From Thermoanaerobaculia bacterium (GTDB taxonomy: Bacteria; Acidobacteriota; Thermoanaerobaculia; Multivoradales; UBA5704), in the NCBI GenBank assembly GCA_030150965.1, contig JASLEW010000706.1, positions 1 to 5,782 of the forward strand: 5,782 bases of DNA. Reading direction: 5' to 3'. A program made the position numbers and the translations under genes. Shown here one piece after another: positions 1-5,572 of the stretch. Under the pieces are notes generated by a model, which saw nothing but the letters and a program-made list of their open reading frames with translations, did not search any database and had not been told where the DNA came from. Every line of letters starts with the position of its first letter. The stretch's first letter is position 1.

Positions 1-130
1 AGACCTGGCGCGACTGTTACGACCACAGCTATCCAGTGCGGGGGAGTGGCTTTACCGGTGAGTCGATCACAGCGACCGAGGCGCAGATGCGCAAGGCCAG
101 GATGATCGACGGCACCACCACGGACGCGGC
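1..130. other. Lower-GC edge segment of unknown origin
   Basis: The first 120 bases are about 62-63% GC by hand count, clearly below the rest of the window. The minus-strand adaptor frame stays open through here down to a TAG at 29-31, but the encoded residues no longer look like an adaptor. The plus-strand frame starting at base 3 is also open and gives a plausible fragment (CYDHSYPVRGSGF near its start, then MRKARMIDGTTTDAARI). I recognise neither reading. Both frames share third-codon positions, so GC3 cannot decide between them. It could be the end of another gene, an insertion edge or foreign sequence from a chimeric assembly. Confidence 0.4.
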
Positions 131-802
131 GCGGATCCTGAGCTCCTTGCGCGCCGCGATGCCGCGCTCGAAGAGGCCGCGGACGCGCTGCAGGGCGGCG
201 GCGGCGTTGGTCAGGCGTGCCTCGGCCATCGCCACCGCCGAGCCGCGGTCGCCGGCATCGGCGGCCAGCGACGGAATGTCGAACCGCACCAGGAGTTCGC
301 CCCGCCGCACCCGTTCGCCGACCGCCCTGGGCAGCTCGGCGATGCGCGCCGGCTGGGGCGCGTTGACCACCAGCTCGCCGCCGGGCGCCGGCCTGACCGT
401 TCCGGTGGCCGCCACCAGCGGCCGGATGACGCCGCGGGTGGCCGGCCGGGTGACCACCGGCACCCTGTCCTCGGTCTCGACCTCCTGGGTGGAGGGATGG
501 GAGCAGGCGCCGGCCGCGGCGCCCAGGGCCAGGAGGGCGAGCGCCAGGCCGCGGCGGCGTGGGCGCCCGGTCGCGAGACCCGCACCGGCAGGCTGCTGAA
601 AGATCCCGCACGCCGCGCTGCGCCCTGCGGGTTGCGGCGGCGCGGGGCCGTCCGCGGCGTTGCCGTTCCTCGACAATGTCCCAGCATCGCCTGCGTCGCG
701 GCGCCTGGCATCCGGCCCCGCGGTGTCGTCGCCGTCCGGCCGCGGGCCTCGGCGCTGCGGGTCGCGGGTGCCTGGAAGGAGGGTGGCGGAGGGGGGCTTC
801 AT
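29..802 (-). CDS. Truncated RND/HlyD-family periplasmic adaptor (metal-efflux type, probable lipoprotein)
   Basis: N-terminal part of a membrane-fusion (adaptor) protein that would link an inner-membrane RND pump to the TolC-like channel encoded just upstream. Residues 1-84 are an unusual Pro/Gly/Arg-rich extension. An RRR run (82-84), a hydrophobic stretch and AGAC with Cys100 then look like a lipoprotein signal. Residues 114-135 resemble the first barrel strand, 148-175 the first lipoyl half (ARIAELPRAVGERVRRGELL), and 178-220 the outgoing hairpin helix ending in LFERGIAARKE. There the family pattern stops: the return helix, second lipoyl half, barrel and membrane-proximal domain are all absent. 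The 37 residues after 220 are unrelated. The ATG overlaps the channel's TGA as ATGA and has a GGAG ten bases upstream, which supports this start. A TTG at codon 43 is a weaker alternative. The gene is almost certainly broken or misjoined at about position 142. Confidence 0.8.
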   Translation of the reverse strand: MKPPSATLLPGTRDPQRRGPRPDGDDTAGPDARRRDAGDAGTLSRNGNAADGPAPPQPAGRSAACGIFQQPAGAGLATGRPRRRGLALALLALGAAAGACSHPSTQEVETEDRVPVVTRPATRGVIRPLVAATGTVRPAPGGELVVNAPQPARIAELPRAVGERVRRGELLVRFDIPSLAADAGDRGSAVAMAEARLTNAAAALQRVRGLFERGIAARKELRIRAASVVVPSIILALRICASVAVIDSPVKPLPRTG

Positions 803-2211
803 GGCAGGGGGGCTCCGATGGCTTGCTCCAGGTCGGCCAGCGCCACCTGGAGGTCGAGACCGGCCTGGACGGCGCGCAGGCGGAGGTCGCGGTTGGCCTG
901 CAGGGCCTGGAGGAGCGCCACGAGGCCCGTCTCGCCGGCCCGGTACGATTCCTCGGCCAGGCCCGCCACCTCCTGGGCGCGGGGCAGGATGTCGTCGCGG
1001 AAGTGCAGCGCCTGCTGCCGCGCCGCCGCCGCCTGCGCCACCGCCGAGGTCACCTCGCCGGCCACCTGGGCGGCGGCGGCCGCGCGCTCGGCCTTGAGCT
1101 GGTCGAGCGCGGCCTCCTCGGCCTCCACCTCGGGCCGATGGCGGGTGAAGATCGGCAGCGTGACGCTCAGGGCGGCGCGCCAGCCCCAGACGAACTCCGG
1201 CTGGGCGTCGTGGGTGAGGGCGCCCTGAACGGTCGGATTGGGGACCTGCTGCGCCCGCGCCAGGTCCACCCTGGCGGCCTGGGCGGCGATCCGCCGGTCG
1301 AGGAGCGCCAGCTCGGTGCTGCCGCGCAGGGCGCCGGTCACCGCGGCGTCGGCGTCCGGCACCGTGCCGGCGGCGAGCAGGTCGCCCACCGCGGTCACCG
1401 CCGTCCGCGGCGGCCGCCCGAGCTGGGTGTTGAGGTCGCTGCGCGCCGCCTCCAGGACGCCGCGCGCGGCGTCCGCGTCGTTGGCGGCCTGGGTGGCGGC
1501 CAGCTCCGCCTGGAGGACGTCGAGGCGCGGCGCGGCGCCGGCGTTGAAGCGGTCGCCGGCGGCGCCGGCCGCCCGCCGGGCCAGGGCGAGGCTGGCCTCC
1601 TGCTCCTCGACGCGGCGCTGGGCGGCGAGCAGCGCGTGGAAGGCGCGGCGCACGCGGTTGCGGGTGGCGGCGGTGGTGCGGGCGATCTCCGCCTCGCCGC
1701 TGGCCGCGTCGGCCTCGGCCGCGGCGAGGCGCCGCTGCCGCTTGCCGGCGGTCTCGATCGGCAGCGACAGGGTGGCGGCCTCGCGCGGCGTCTCGCGCAG
1801 CCGCTCCAGCAGCAGGTCGGGGTTGGGGCGCTCGCCGGCCACCGCCACGTTGGCGGAGGCGACCGGCCGCGCCAGCCGGGCGGCGGCCAGGGCGGGGTTG
1901 GCGGCGAGCGCCAGCTCGATCGCCTGCGGCAGCGTCAGGCCCGCCTGGGCTTCCATGGCGCCGGCCGCAGCTTGCGGTGCGGGGGCCGCGGGCGCGGGCG
2001 CTTCGGCGACGCCCAGGAGCGTGCCGGTCGCGGTTGGCGGTGCGGCCGCAGCGGCCAGGGGTGAACCGGCCGCGTTTTCAGGTGCAGCAGGGACTGCGGC
2101 GGCGGAGGCGCCGGCCTGCGCTCCGGTGAGCTGCGGGAGGCCGATGGCAACGGCAACGGACAGGCCGAGAACGATGGCCCACCTGGCACGCATGGGCCGA
2201 GACGATACCAC
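799..2211 (-). CDS. TolC/CzcC-family outer-membrane efflux channel
   Basis: Outer-membrane factor of a tripartite efflux system. It would form the trimeric channel through which the RND pump and adaptor expel substrate, most likely metal ions given the CsoR-type gene in the same row. Its 470 residues are normal for the family. There is a signal peptide (hydrophobic 11-24, cleavage near AQA 31-33) and an Ala/Pro-rich linker to about 88. The first OEP repeat starts LTLPQAIELALAANP (92-106), with GERPNPDLLLE (126-136) as in CzcC-like proteins, LPIETAGKRQRR (150-161) and RFNAGAAPRLDVLQAELA (221-238). The second repeat has LSVTLPIFTRHRPEVE (348-363) and SYRAGETGLVALLQALQ (422-438). The 5' GTG has GAGGG eleven bases upstream. 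An ATG at 2193 (protein 464 aa, starting MRARWAIVLG) is an equally credible start. It follows the upstream gene after 72 bases and overlaps the adaptor by 4. Confidence 0.93.
   Translation of the reverse strand: MVSSRPMRARWAIVLGLSVAVAIGLPQLTGAQAGASAAAVPAAPENAAGSPLAAAAAPPTATGTLLGVAEAPAPAAPAPQAAAGAMEAQAGLTLPQAIELALAANPALAAARLARPVASANVAVAGERPNPDLLLERLRETPREAATLSLPIETAGKRQRRLAAAEADAASGEAEIARTTAATRNRVRRAFHALLAAQRRVEEQEASLALARRAAGAAGDRFNAGAAPRLDVLQAELAATQAANDADAARGVLEAARSDLNTQLGRPPRTAVTAVGDLLAAGTVPDADAAVTGALRGSTELALLDRRIAAQAARVDLARAQQVPNPTVQGALTHDAQPEFVWGWRAALSVTLPIFTRHRPEVEAEEAALDQLKAERAAAAAQVAGEVTSAVAQAAAARQQALHFRDDILPRAQEVAGLAEESYRAGETGLVALLQALQANRDLRLRAVQAGLDLQVALADLEQAIGAPLP
813..816 (-). promoter_or_regulatory. 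Ribosome-binding site of the adaptor gene
   Basis: GGAG on the minus strand, ten bases before the ATG at 802, inside the last codons of the TolC gene. Together with the ATGA overlap it supports translational coupling and favours the long N-terminal form of the adaptor over the internal TTG start. Confidence 0.45.
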
Positions 2212-2283
2212 TCAAGCGGGCGCCCTCGGCGGGGCGTGGCGGCGGCAGGACGCCGCGGCGCGACACTCTGGTGACGCACCGCG

Positions 2284-3114
2284 CTAGCAGGCGGCGGGGA
2301 GGCGGAGCGTTCCGGCCAGCACCGAGATGGCGACGTCGAGGTGGCTGTCGGGGGAGAGCGCCGGGCCGAGCAGCTGCGCCTGGCCGGCGCGGCTGGCGAG
2401 GCGCTCGTCGTAGACGGCCCGCGGGCAGCGTCGCCGCAGCTCGGCGACCAGCTGGACGAAGTTGGCGTGGCGCGACGGCAGCAGCGCCATGCCCCGCGAG
2501 GTGTGGTAGCTCAGCTCGCTCTCGCGCCACGCCACCGGCGGCAGGCCGCGCGCGTAGAGCTGCAGGAAACCCTCCCGCTCCTCGACCGGCGGCCGGCGCG
2601 GCGCCGGCACCGCCTTGGTCAGGATCAGGCCGCCGGAGAGGGCGGCGCGGGTGAGGCTGAACTTGCGGACGGTGCGGCCGGAACCGGCCGCCCCCTTGTC
2701 GGGCCGGCTGATGACCACGCCGCGCAGGAGCAGCTCGACCGCGTCGTAGGCCACCTCCAGGCGGGTGTTGGAGCCCGGCGAGCCGGTGCCGCCCGCGGCG
2801 CCCGTGCCGCCGGGGCGCGCCGCGAGCAGCATGGACGCCGGGCCGAGGCTGTAGCTGTGCACCACGAAGCGCCGGGCATCGGCCTCCAGCTCCGGCTCGT
2901 CGAGCAGCAGGGTGTCGAAGCCGCGCTCCTCGAGCAGGGCGGCGGTGTCGCGCGCCGGTCCGGCGGAGGCGAAGCTGCCGATCACCGAGGGGCCGCCGCC
3001 GGGGGCCCGGACGCGGGAGTTGGCCTCGTAGACCGTCTTGTGCAGGACGGCCGCCAGCTGCCGCGCCAGCAGCGCCTCGTTACCCTTCAGGTTGTAGATC
3101 GCCAGCACCGTCAC
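2284..3114 (-). CDS. Unrecognised 276-residue cytoplasmic protein between response regulator and efflux channel
   Basis: I cannot name this protein. It has no signal peptide and no membrane segment, so it is probably cytosolic. Residues 1-90 read as an alternating beta/alpha region (VLAIYNLKGNEALLARQLA, then PSVIGSFA at 42-49, LLEERGFDTLLLDEPELEAD at 60-79, RRFVVHSYSLG at 81-91). A Gly-rich linker (101-115) leads to a hydrophobic patch YDAVELLLRGVV (123-134). The C-terminal half is rich in charged and aromatic residues: EREGFLQLYARGLPPV (179-194), PSRHANFVQLVAELRR (213-228), YDERLASRAGQAQLLG (235-250). Sharp conserved-looking blocks and clean GC3 argue for a real gene, and I have a general impression of similar uncharacterised proteins in high-GC diderms. 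It starts with GTG inside the response-regulator gene (35-base overlap), with AAGG about 11 bases upstream. The overlap implies coupled translation and a shared job with the regulator. Its role in efflux is inference only. Confidence 0.8.
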   Translation of the reverse strand: MTVLAIYNLKGNEALLARQLAAVLHKTVYEANSRVRAPGGGPSVIGSFASAGPARDTAALLEERGFDTLLLDEPELEADARRFVVHSYSLGPASMLLAARPGGTGAAGGTGSPGSNTRLEVAYDAVELLLRGVVISRPDKGAAGSGRTVRKFSLTRAALSGGLILTKAVPAPRRPPVEEREGFLQLYARGLPPVAWRESELSYHTSRGMALLPSRHANFVQLVAELRRRCPRAVYDERLASRAGQAQLLGPALSPDSHLDVAISVLAGTLRLPAAC

Positions 3115-3559
3115 CGCGGGCGCCGCCTTCCGCGTAGTCCTGCAGCAGCTGTTTGAGCAGCTCCGGGCCGACCGGCTTCACCAGGTGCAGGTCGAAGCCG
3201 GCCGCAACCGAGCGGTCGCGGTCCACCTCGCGGCCATAGCCGGTCAGCGCGATCAGATGGATGGGTGCGGTGACAGGATCGGACCGCAGCTCGCGCGCCA
3301 CCGCATAGCCGTCCATCTCGGGCAGGCCGATGTCGCAGAGCACGACGTCGGGCCGCCGGCGCCTGGCCAGATCGAGGCCGGCCGGACCGGACAGCGCGAG
3401 ATCGGCCTGATGGCCGAAGATCTCCAGCAGGTCGAGGAGAGTTTGAGCGGCGTCCAGGTTGTCCTCGATGATCAGGACGCGAAGGACGCGGAGCGCGCGC
3501 GGACCCGGACCGCCGTTGCCCGGCTCCGCGCGATCCGATGGTTCCGCTGCCGCCGCCAT
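3080..3559 (-). CDS. Single-domain response regulator (CheY-like receiver)
   Basis: Phospho-receiver protein of 159 residues with no output domain. The receiver occupies roughly 25-145: acidic pair Glu32-Asp33 (VLIIEDN), phospho-acceptor Asp76 (VVLCDIGLPEMDGY), switch Thr106 (LIALTGYG) and Lys128-Pro129 (LVKPV) are all present, so it should be phosphorylatable. Residues 1-24 are a Pro/Gly/Ala-rich lead. Such receivers usually take phosphate from a histidine kinase and signal by protein contact, not DNA binding; no kinase gene is in the window. The gene lies 33 bases after the CsoR-type gene and overlaps the following gene by 35 bases. I see no Shine-Dalgarno before the ATG. An extended -10-like TGGTACAAT just upstream suggests a possible internal, near-leaderless promoter. 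The sequence closely resembles receivers fused to hybrid kinases, so an ancestral split is possible. Confidence 0.93.
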   Translation of the reverse strand: MAAAAEPSDRAEPGNGGPGPRALRVLRVLIIEDNLDAAQTLLDLLEIFGHQADLALSGPAGLDLARRRRPDVVLCDIGLPEMDGYAVARELRSDPVTAPIHLIALTGYGREVDRDRSVAAGFDLHLVKPVGPELLKQLLQDYAEGGARGDGAGDLQPEG

Positions 3560-3569
3560 ACGGGGACGG

Positions 3570-3578
3570 ATTGTACCA
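3570..3578 (-). promoter_or_regulatory. Possible extended -10 promoter for the response regulator
   Basis: TGG followed by TACAAT (5 of 6 matches to TATAAT) on the minus strand, forming a TGn extended -10. The expected start of transcription is near 3563, only about 4 bases before the ATG at 3559. There is no convincing -35 (CGCTGA at 17-base spacing). It would give a near-leaderless transcript, consistent with the absence of a Shine-Dalgarno. It may equally be chance. Confidence 0.3.
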
Positions 3579-3592
3579 GCCGCACCTGCCTC

Positions 3593-3943
3593 TCAGCGCC
3601 CGTGCCGGAAGACCAGCTCGACCAGCTCGTCGCAGACCGCCTCGGTGGCCGCCTCGCCCTGGTGCATGGCGGCCCTTGCGGAGTGCTTGAGGTGGTCGCG
3701 CAGCAGCTCCCGTCCCACGGCGCGCAGCGCCTCCTGCACCGAGGCGATCTGGGTCAGCACGTCGGCGCAGGCGCGGTCCTCCTCGACCATCCTCTGCAGG
3801 CCCCGCACCTGCCCCTCGATGCGGCGCAGCCGGTTGTAGTTGCGGACCTTGTCGGAGCTGTCGAGCCGGGTGAGCGGCACGCCCACCTCTCCGATCATGC
3901 CCTCGAATCGCTCGTCTACGGAAATGGTCGCTTGCTCAGCCAT
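3593..3943 (-). CDS. CsoR/RcnR/FrmR-family metal-sensing transcriptional repressor (DUF156)
   Basis: Small all-helical repressor of 116 residues (family usually about 90), with about 25 extra N-terminal residues. The family core is clear: NRLRRIEGQVRGLQRMVEED (37-56), CADVLTQIASVQEAL (59-73), LLRDHLKHSARAA (80-92) and a C-terminal helix AVCDELVELVFR. Family members release DNA on binding Cu(I), Ni(II), Co(II), formaldehyde or persulfide. By alignment from memory, the X and Y ligand positions are Cys59 and His84. The position equal to the second Cys of copper-sensing CsoR is Ser88 (HLKHS). This makes a canonical CsoR copper site unlikely and leaves the inducer open. An additional Cys104 lies in the last helix. 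It is the first gene of the efflux row and likely regulates it and itself. The start ATG has a very strong GGAGGA five bases upstream. Confidence 0.93.
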   Translation of the reverse strand: MAEQATISVDERFEGMIGEVGVPLTRLDSSDKVRNYNRLRRIEGQVRGLQRMVEEDRACADVLTQIASVQEALRAVGRELLRDHLKHSARAAMHQGEAATEAVCDELVELVFRHGR

Positions 3944-3959
3944 TGGGTTCCTCCCCCAA
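3943..3959 (-). promoter_or_regulatory. Shine-Dalgarno of the csoR-type gene displayed in a hairpin loop
   Basis: On the minus strand the leader reads TTGGG-GGAGGAA-CCCAA, the last A being the first base of the ATG. The two 5-base arms are perfectly complementary and the 7-base loop is the ribosome-binding site itself. As DNA it is a 5-7-5 inverted repeat and could instead be part of an operator. Confidence 0.5.
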
Positions 3960-3978
3960 GAAAGGGTGAGGCTTGAGG

Positions 3979-3999
3979 CCGGAAGGGCGACACTTCCGG
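3979..3999. promoter_or_regulatory. Perfect 7-7-7 inverted repeat, candidate operator in the divergent promoter region
   Basis: CCGGAAG at 3979-3985 and CTTCCGG at 3993-3999 are exact reverse complements separated by GGCGACA. The repeat lies 36 bases before the CsoR-type start and about 40 bases before the rightward promoter. This is where an autoregulating repressor would bind. CsoR-family sites are usually GC-tract dyads of this general kind, but the sequence is not a textbook CsoR box. Assignment to this repressor is inference. Confidence 0.45.
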
Positions 4000-4041
4000 G
4001 CGATTTTCTTGCAAAGAGGCTCGTGGCACCCCGGCGGGCAG

Positions 4042-4070
4042 TTGTCTCGTCAATGAAAACAGTCTGTAAT
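4042..4070 (+). promoter_or_regulatory. Sigma70-like promoter for the nucleotidyltransferase-reductase pair
   Basis: TTGTCT (4042-4047, 4 of 6 to TTGACA), a spacer of exactly 17 bases, then TGTAAT (4065-4070, 5 of 6 to TATAAT), within a relatively AT-rich patch of an otherwise very GC-rich window. The predicted transcription start is about 4077. That is the first base of an in-frame GTG, and 30 bases before the ATG chosen for the gene. Confidence 0.55.
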
Positions 4071-4106
4071 CATGCCGTGAGCGGCGCCGCTCGTGTCGAT
4101 CCCCCG

Positions 4107-4769
4107 ATGTGCCTCCTGATCCTGGCGGCGGGCCACGGGGTCAGGCTCCGCGCCGAGACCGCCGGTCTCCTGCCCAAGCAGCTCCTCGCCGTGGGCGGCC
4201 AGACGCTCCTCGGCCGCCTGCTGGCGCTTGCCGGCTGCCTGCGGCTCCGCCCCATGGTGGTGACGCTGCCGGCCTACCGGCAGCAGCTCGCCGCCTGCGG
4301 CGCCGAGCTGCTGCTGCTCGACGCCGAGACGCCGGACATGCTCTCGACGCTGTACGCCATGCGCGGCCGGGTCGGCGGCGATCTCGCCTGGGTGGGAGGC
4401 GACACCCTGCTGAGCGACCCGGGGCCGGTGGCGGCCCTCCTGGCGGATCACCTGGCCGGGCGCCCGTACGCCTCGTTCCTCTACCGCCGCTCCGACCGCC
4501 ACCTGGCCAAGCTGGCCCTCGCGCCGCGACCGCGCCTGACGCTGACGCGGCAGGAGCGCTTCCCCTACAGCCTGCCCAACTTCGGCATCCACAGCGCCGC
4601 CTGCTGGGACGACCTGGCGCTCCTGCCGCGCGGCGACTACGTGCAGCGGGCGCTCGACCGCGGCGAGCGCGTCCTGCTCCGCGAGTACACGGCGCCGGTG
4701 TTCGAGATCGACACTCCCGCCGACCTGGCGGCGGCGCGGCGGCACCACGCCCGCGCCGCGGCCTCCTGA
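4107..4769 (+). CDS. Sugar-phosphate/NTP-type nucleotidyltransferase
   Basis: Enzyme of the GT-A-fold nucleotidyltransferase family, which transfers a nucleotide onto a phosphorylated sugar or small alcohol to make an activated (NDP/CDP) derivative. The signature loop LAAGHGVRL (6-14) and PKQLL (23-27) bind the nucleotide. WVGGDTLLSD (95-104) supplies the metal-binding Asp99. SLPNFGIHSA (155-164) and FEIDTPADLAAA (199-210) match the later strands and the C-terminal EIDT block of LicC/RmlA-like enzymes. The 220-residue length suits a single-domain enzyme with no left-handed beta-helix, so it is not GlmU-like. The substrate cannot be read from the sequence. The ATG sits directly at the first beta strand but has no Shine-Dalgarno. 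In-frame GTG 4077 and ATG 4053 are alternatives. It is divergent from the CsoR-type gene and is followed by the reductase gene. Confidence 0.85.
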   Translation: MCLLILAAGHGVRLRAETAGLLPKQLLAVGGQTLLGRLLALAGCLRLRPMVVTLPAYRQQLAACGAELLLLDAETPDMLSTLYAMRGRVGGDLAWVGGDTLLSDPGPVAALLADHLAGRPYASFLYRRSDRHLAKLALAPRPRLTLTRQERFPYSLPNFGIHSAACWDDLALLPRGDYVQRALDRGERVLLREYTAPVFEIDTPADLAAARRHHARAAAS

Positions 4770-4824
4770 CCGCGGGGTGCCGCCCCTCCCCAGGGCCCGA
4801 TCCGCCGACCGCGACGCCTGCGCC

Positions 4825-5505
4825 ATGTTCGACCTGCTGACCGCGAGCTCGGTGAACGGCATGATCGCGCCCGCCCCCGGCGGGGTCAGCACGGCGATGG
4901 TCGGGATGCTGGGCACGCCGCCCGCGGTGCTCGCGCGCCTCTATGCGGTGCGCCGGCTCTACGACGCCGTCGCCGTGGGGCCGCGCACGGTGCTGATCGA
5001 CGATCCGGCCCTGACCTCGCACACCGTGGGGCCTGCCGCCGCCGCCTCCGCCGGCGCCGCCTCCGCGGCGCGCGGCGCGGTGCGGGTGACCTTCGACCCG
5101 GCGGCCAGGATCCCGCGCGGCGCGCGCTTCTTCGACGGCTCGGCGCGCACCCTGGTGGGGGTGGCGGAGTCGACGCCCCGTTCCTACCTGGACTTCCTCT
5201 CGGCGCGCGGCGTCGAGGCGGTCCCCTGCGGGCGGCGGCGCATCGACCTCGCGGCCTTCGCCGCCGCGCTCGCCGCGCGCGGGCTGCCGCGGGTGGTGGT
5301 GGAGGGGGGCGGGCGCCTCAACCACGAGCTGCTGAGGCTGGGCCTGGTCGGCCGCATCCACCTGCTGCTCCTGCCCGCGGCGCTCGACGCGCGCGGCCCG
5401 AACCTGTTCGACGGCCCGGGAGCGCCGGTCCCGCTGCGGCTGGAGGGCTGCGAGCGGCTGGCGGAGGACTACCTGCTGCTCACCTACCGCGCCGGCCGGC
5501 GCTGA
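4825..5505 (+). CDS. RibD C-terminal-domain (dihydrofolate-reductase-like) pyrimidine reductase
   Basis: Stand-alone reductase of the RibD_C superfamily. Members reduce the ribosyl side chain of a diaminopyrimidine phosphate in riboflavin synthesis with NAD(P)H, or act on related substrates. The order of motifs fits: LLTASSVNGMIA (4-15), RRLYDAVAVGPRTVLIDDPALT (from 43, with Asp60), RVTFDP (87-92), LPRVVVEGGGRLNHELL (154-170, the conserved EGG turn) and GRIHLLLLPA (176-185). No cytidine-deaminase domain precedes it, unlike bifunctional RibD. The usual SxDG is SVNG and the usual Asp of the LVDE-like strand is Gly176, so substrate details may differ. The 226-residue form starts at ATG 4825. GTG 4777 is an in-frame alternative that would reduce the gap to the upstream gene from 55 to 7 bases. 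Same strand and spacing suggest an operon with the nucleotidyltransferase. Confidence 0.85.
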   Translation: MFDLLTASSVNGMIAPAPGGVSTAMVGMLGTPPAVLARLYAVRRLYDAVAVGPRTVLIDDPALTSHTVGPAAAASAGAASAARGAVRVTFDPAARIPRGARFFDGSARTLVGVAESTPRSYLDFLSARGVEAVPCGRRRIDLAAFAAALAARGLPRVVVEGGGRLNHELLRLGLVGRIHLLLLPAALDARGPNLFDGPGAPVPLRLEGCERLAEDYLLLTYRAGRR

Positions 5506-5521
5506 CCGCGGCCGGGCGCGG
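5506..5521 (+). terminator. Small hairpin directly after the reductase stop
   Basis: CCGCG (5506-5510) and CGCGG (5517-5521) pair around a 6-base loop, immediately after the TGA. A 14-base perfect palindrome, GCGCCGGCCGGCGC, ends 3 bases earlier (5489-5502) within the last codons. There is no T tract, so intrinsic termination is doubtful. It could be a transcript end-stabilising structure. Confidence 0.25.
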
Positions 5522-5572
5522 ACGAATCCCCTGCCGGCGGCGTCCGCCCAGGAAGAAACTCCGCCGAAGAGA

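Noticed and set aside
559..2064. 501-codon plus-strand open frame opposite the channel and adaptor genes
   Set aside because: Its translation is low-complexity Gly/Arg/Ala text with no domain, while the minus strand gives a full TolC-family protein over the same bases. Long antisense frames are expected at this GC content.
2212..2283. Short gap before the channel gene as a separate promoter or small gene
   Set aside because: I see no promoter-like hexamers and no coding signal, only GC-rich sequence; an operon spacer is the simplest reading.
3040..3114. ParA/MinD-like ATPase reading of the unknown protein's N-terminus (LAIYNLKGN)
   Set aside because: The glycine-rich GKT loop needed for nucleotide binding is missing and no later ParA motifs follow.
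4048..4053. TTGACG on the minus strand as a -35 for the csoR-type operon
   Set aside because: The hexamer is good but no acceptable -10 lies 16-19 bases downstream (GGTGCC at 17), so I do not call a promoter.
3840..4106. Upstream extension of the nucleotidyltransferase frame to 3840
   Set aside because: It would run antisense through the CsoR-type gene and across the divergent promoter. The family fold begins at the ATG at 4107.
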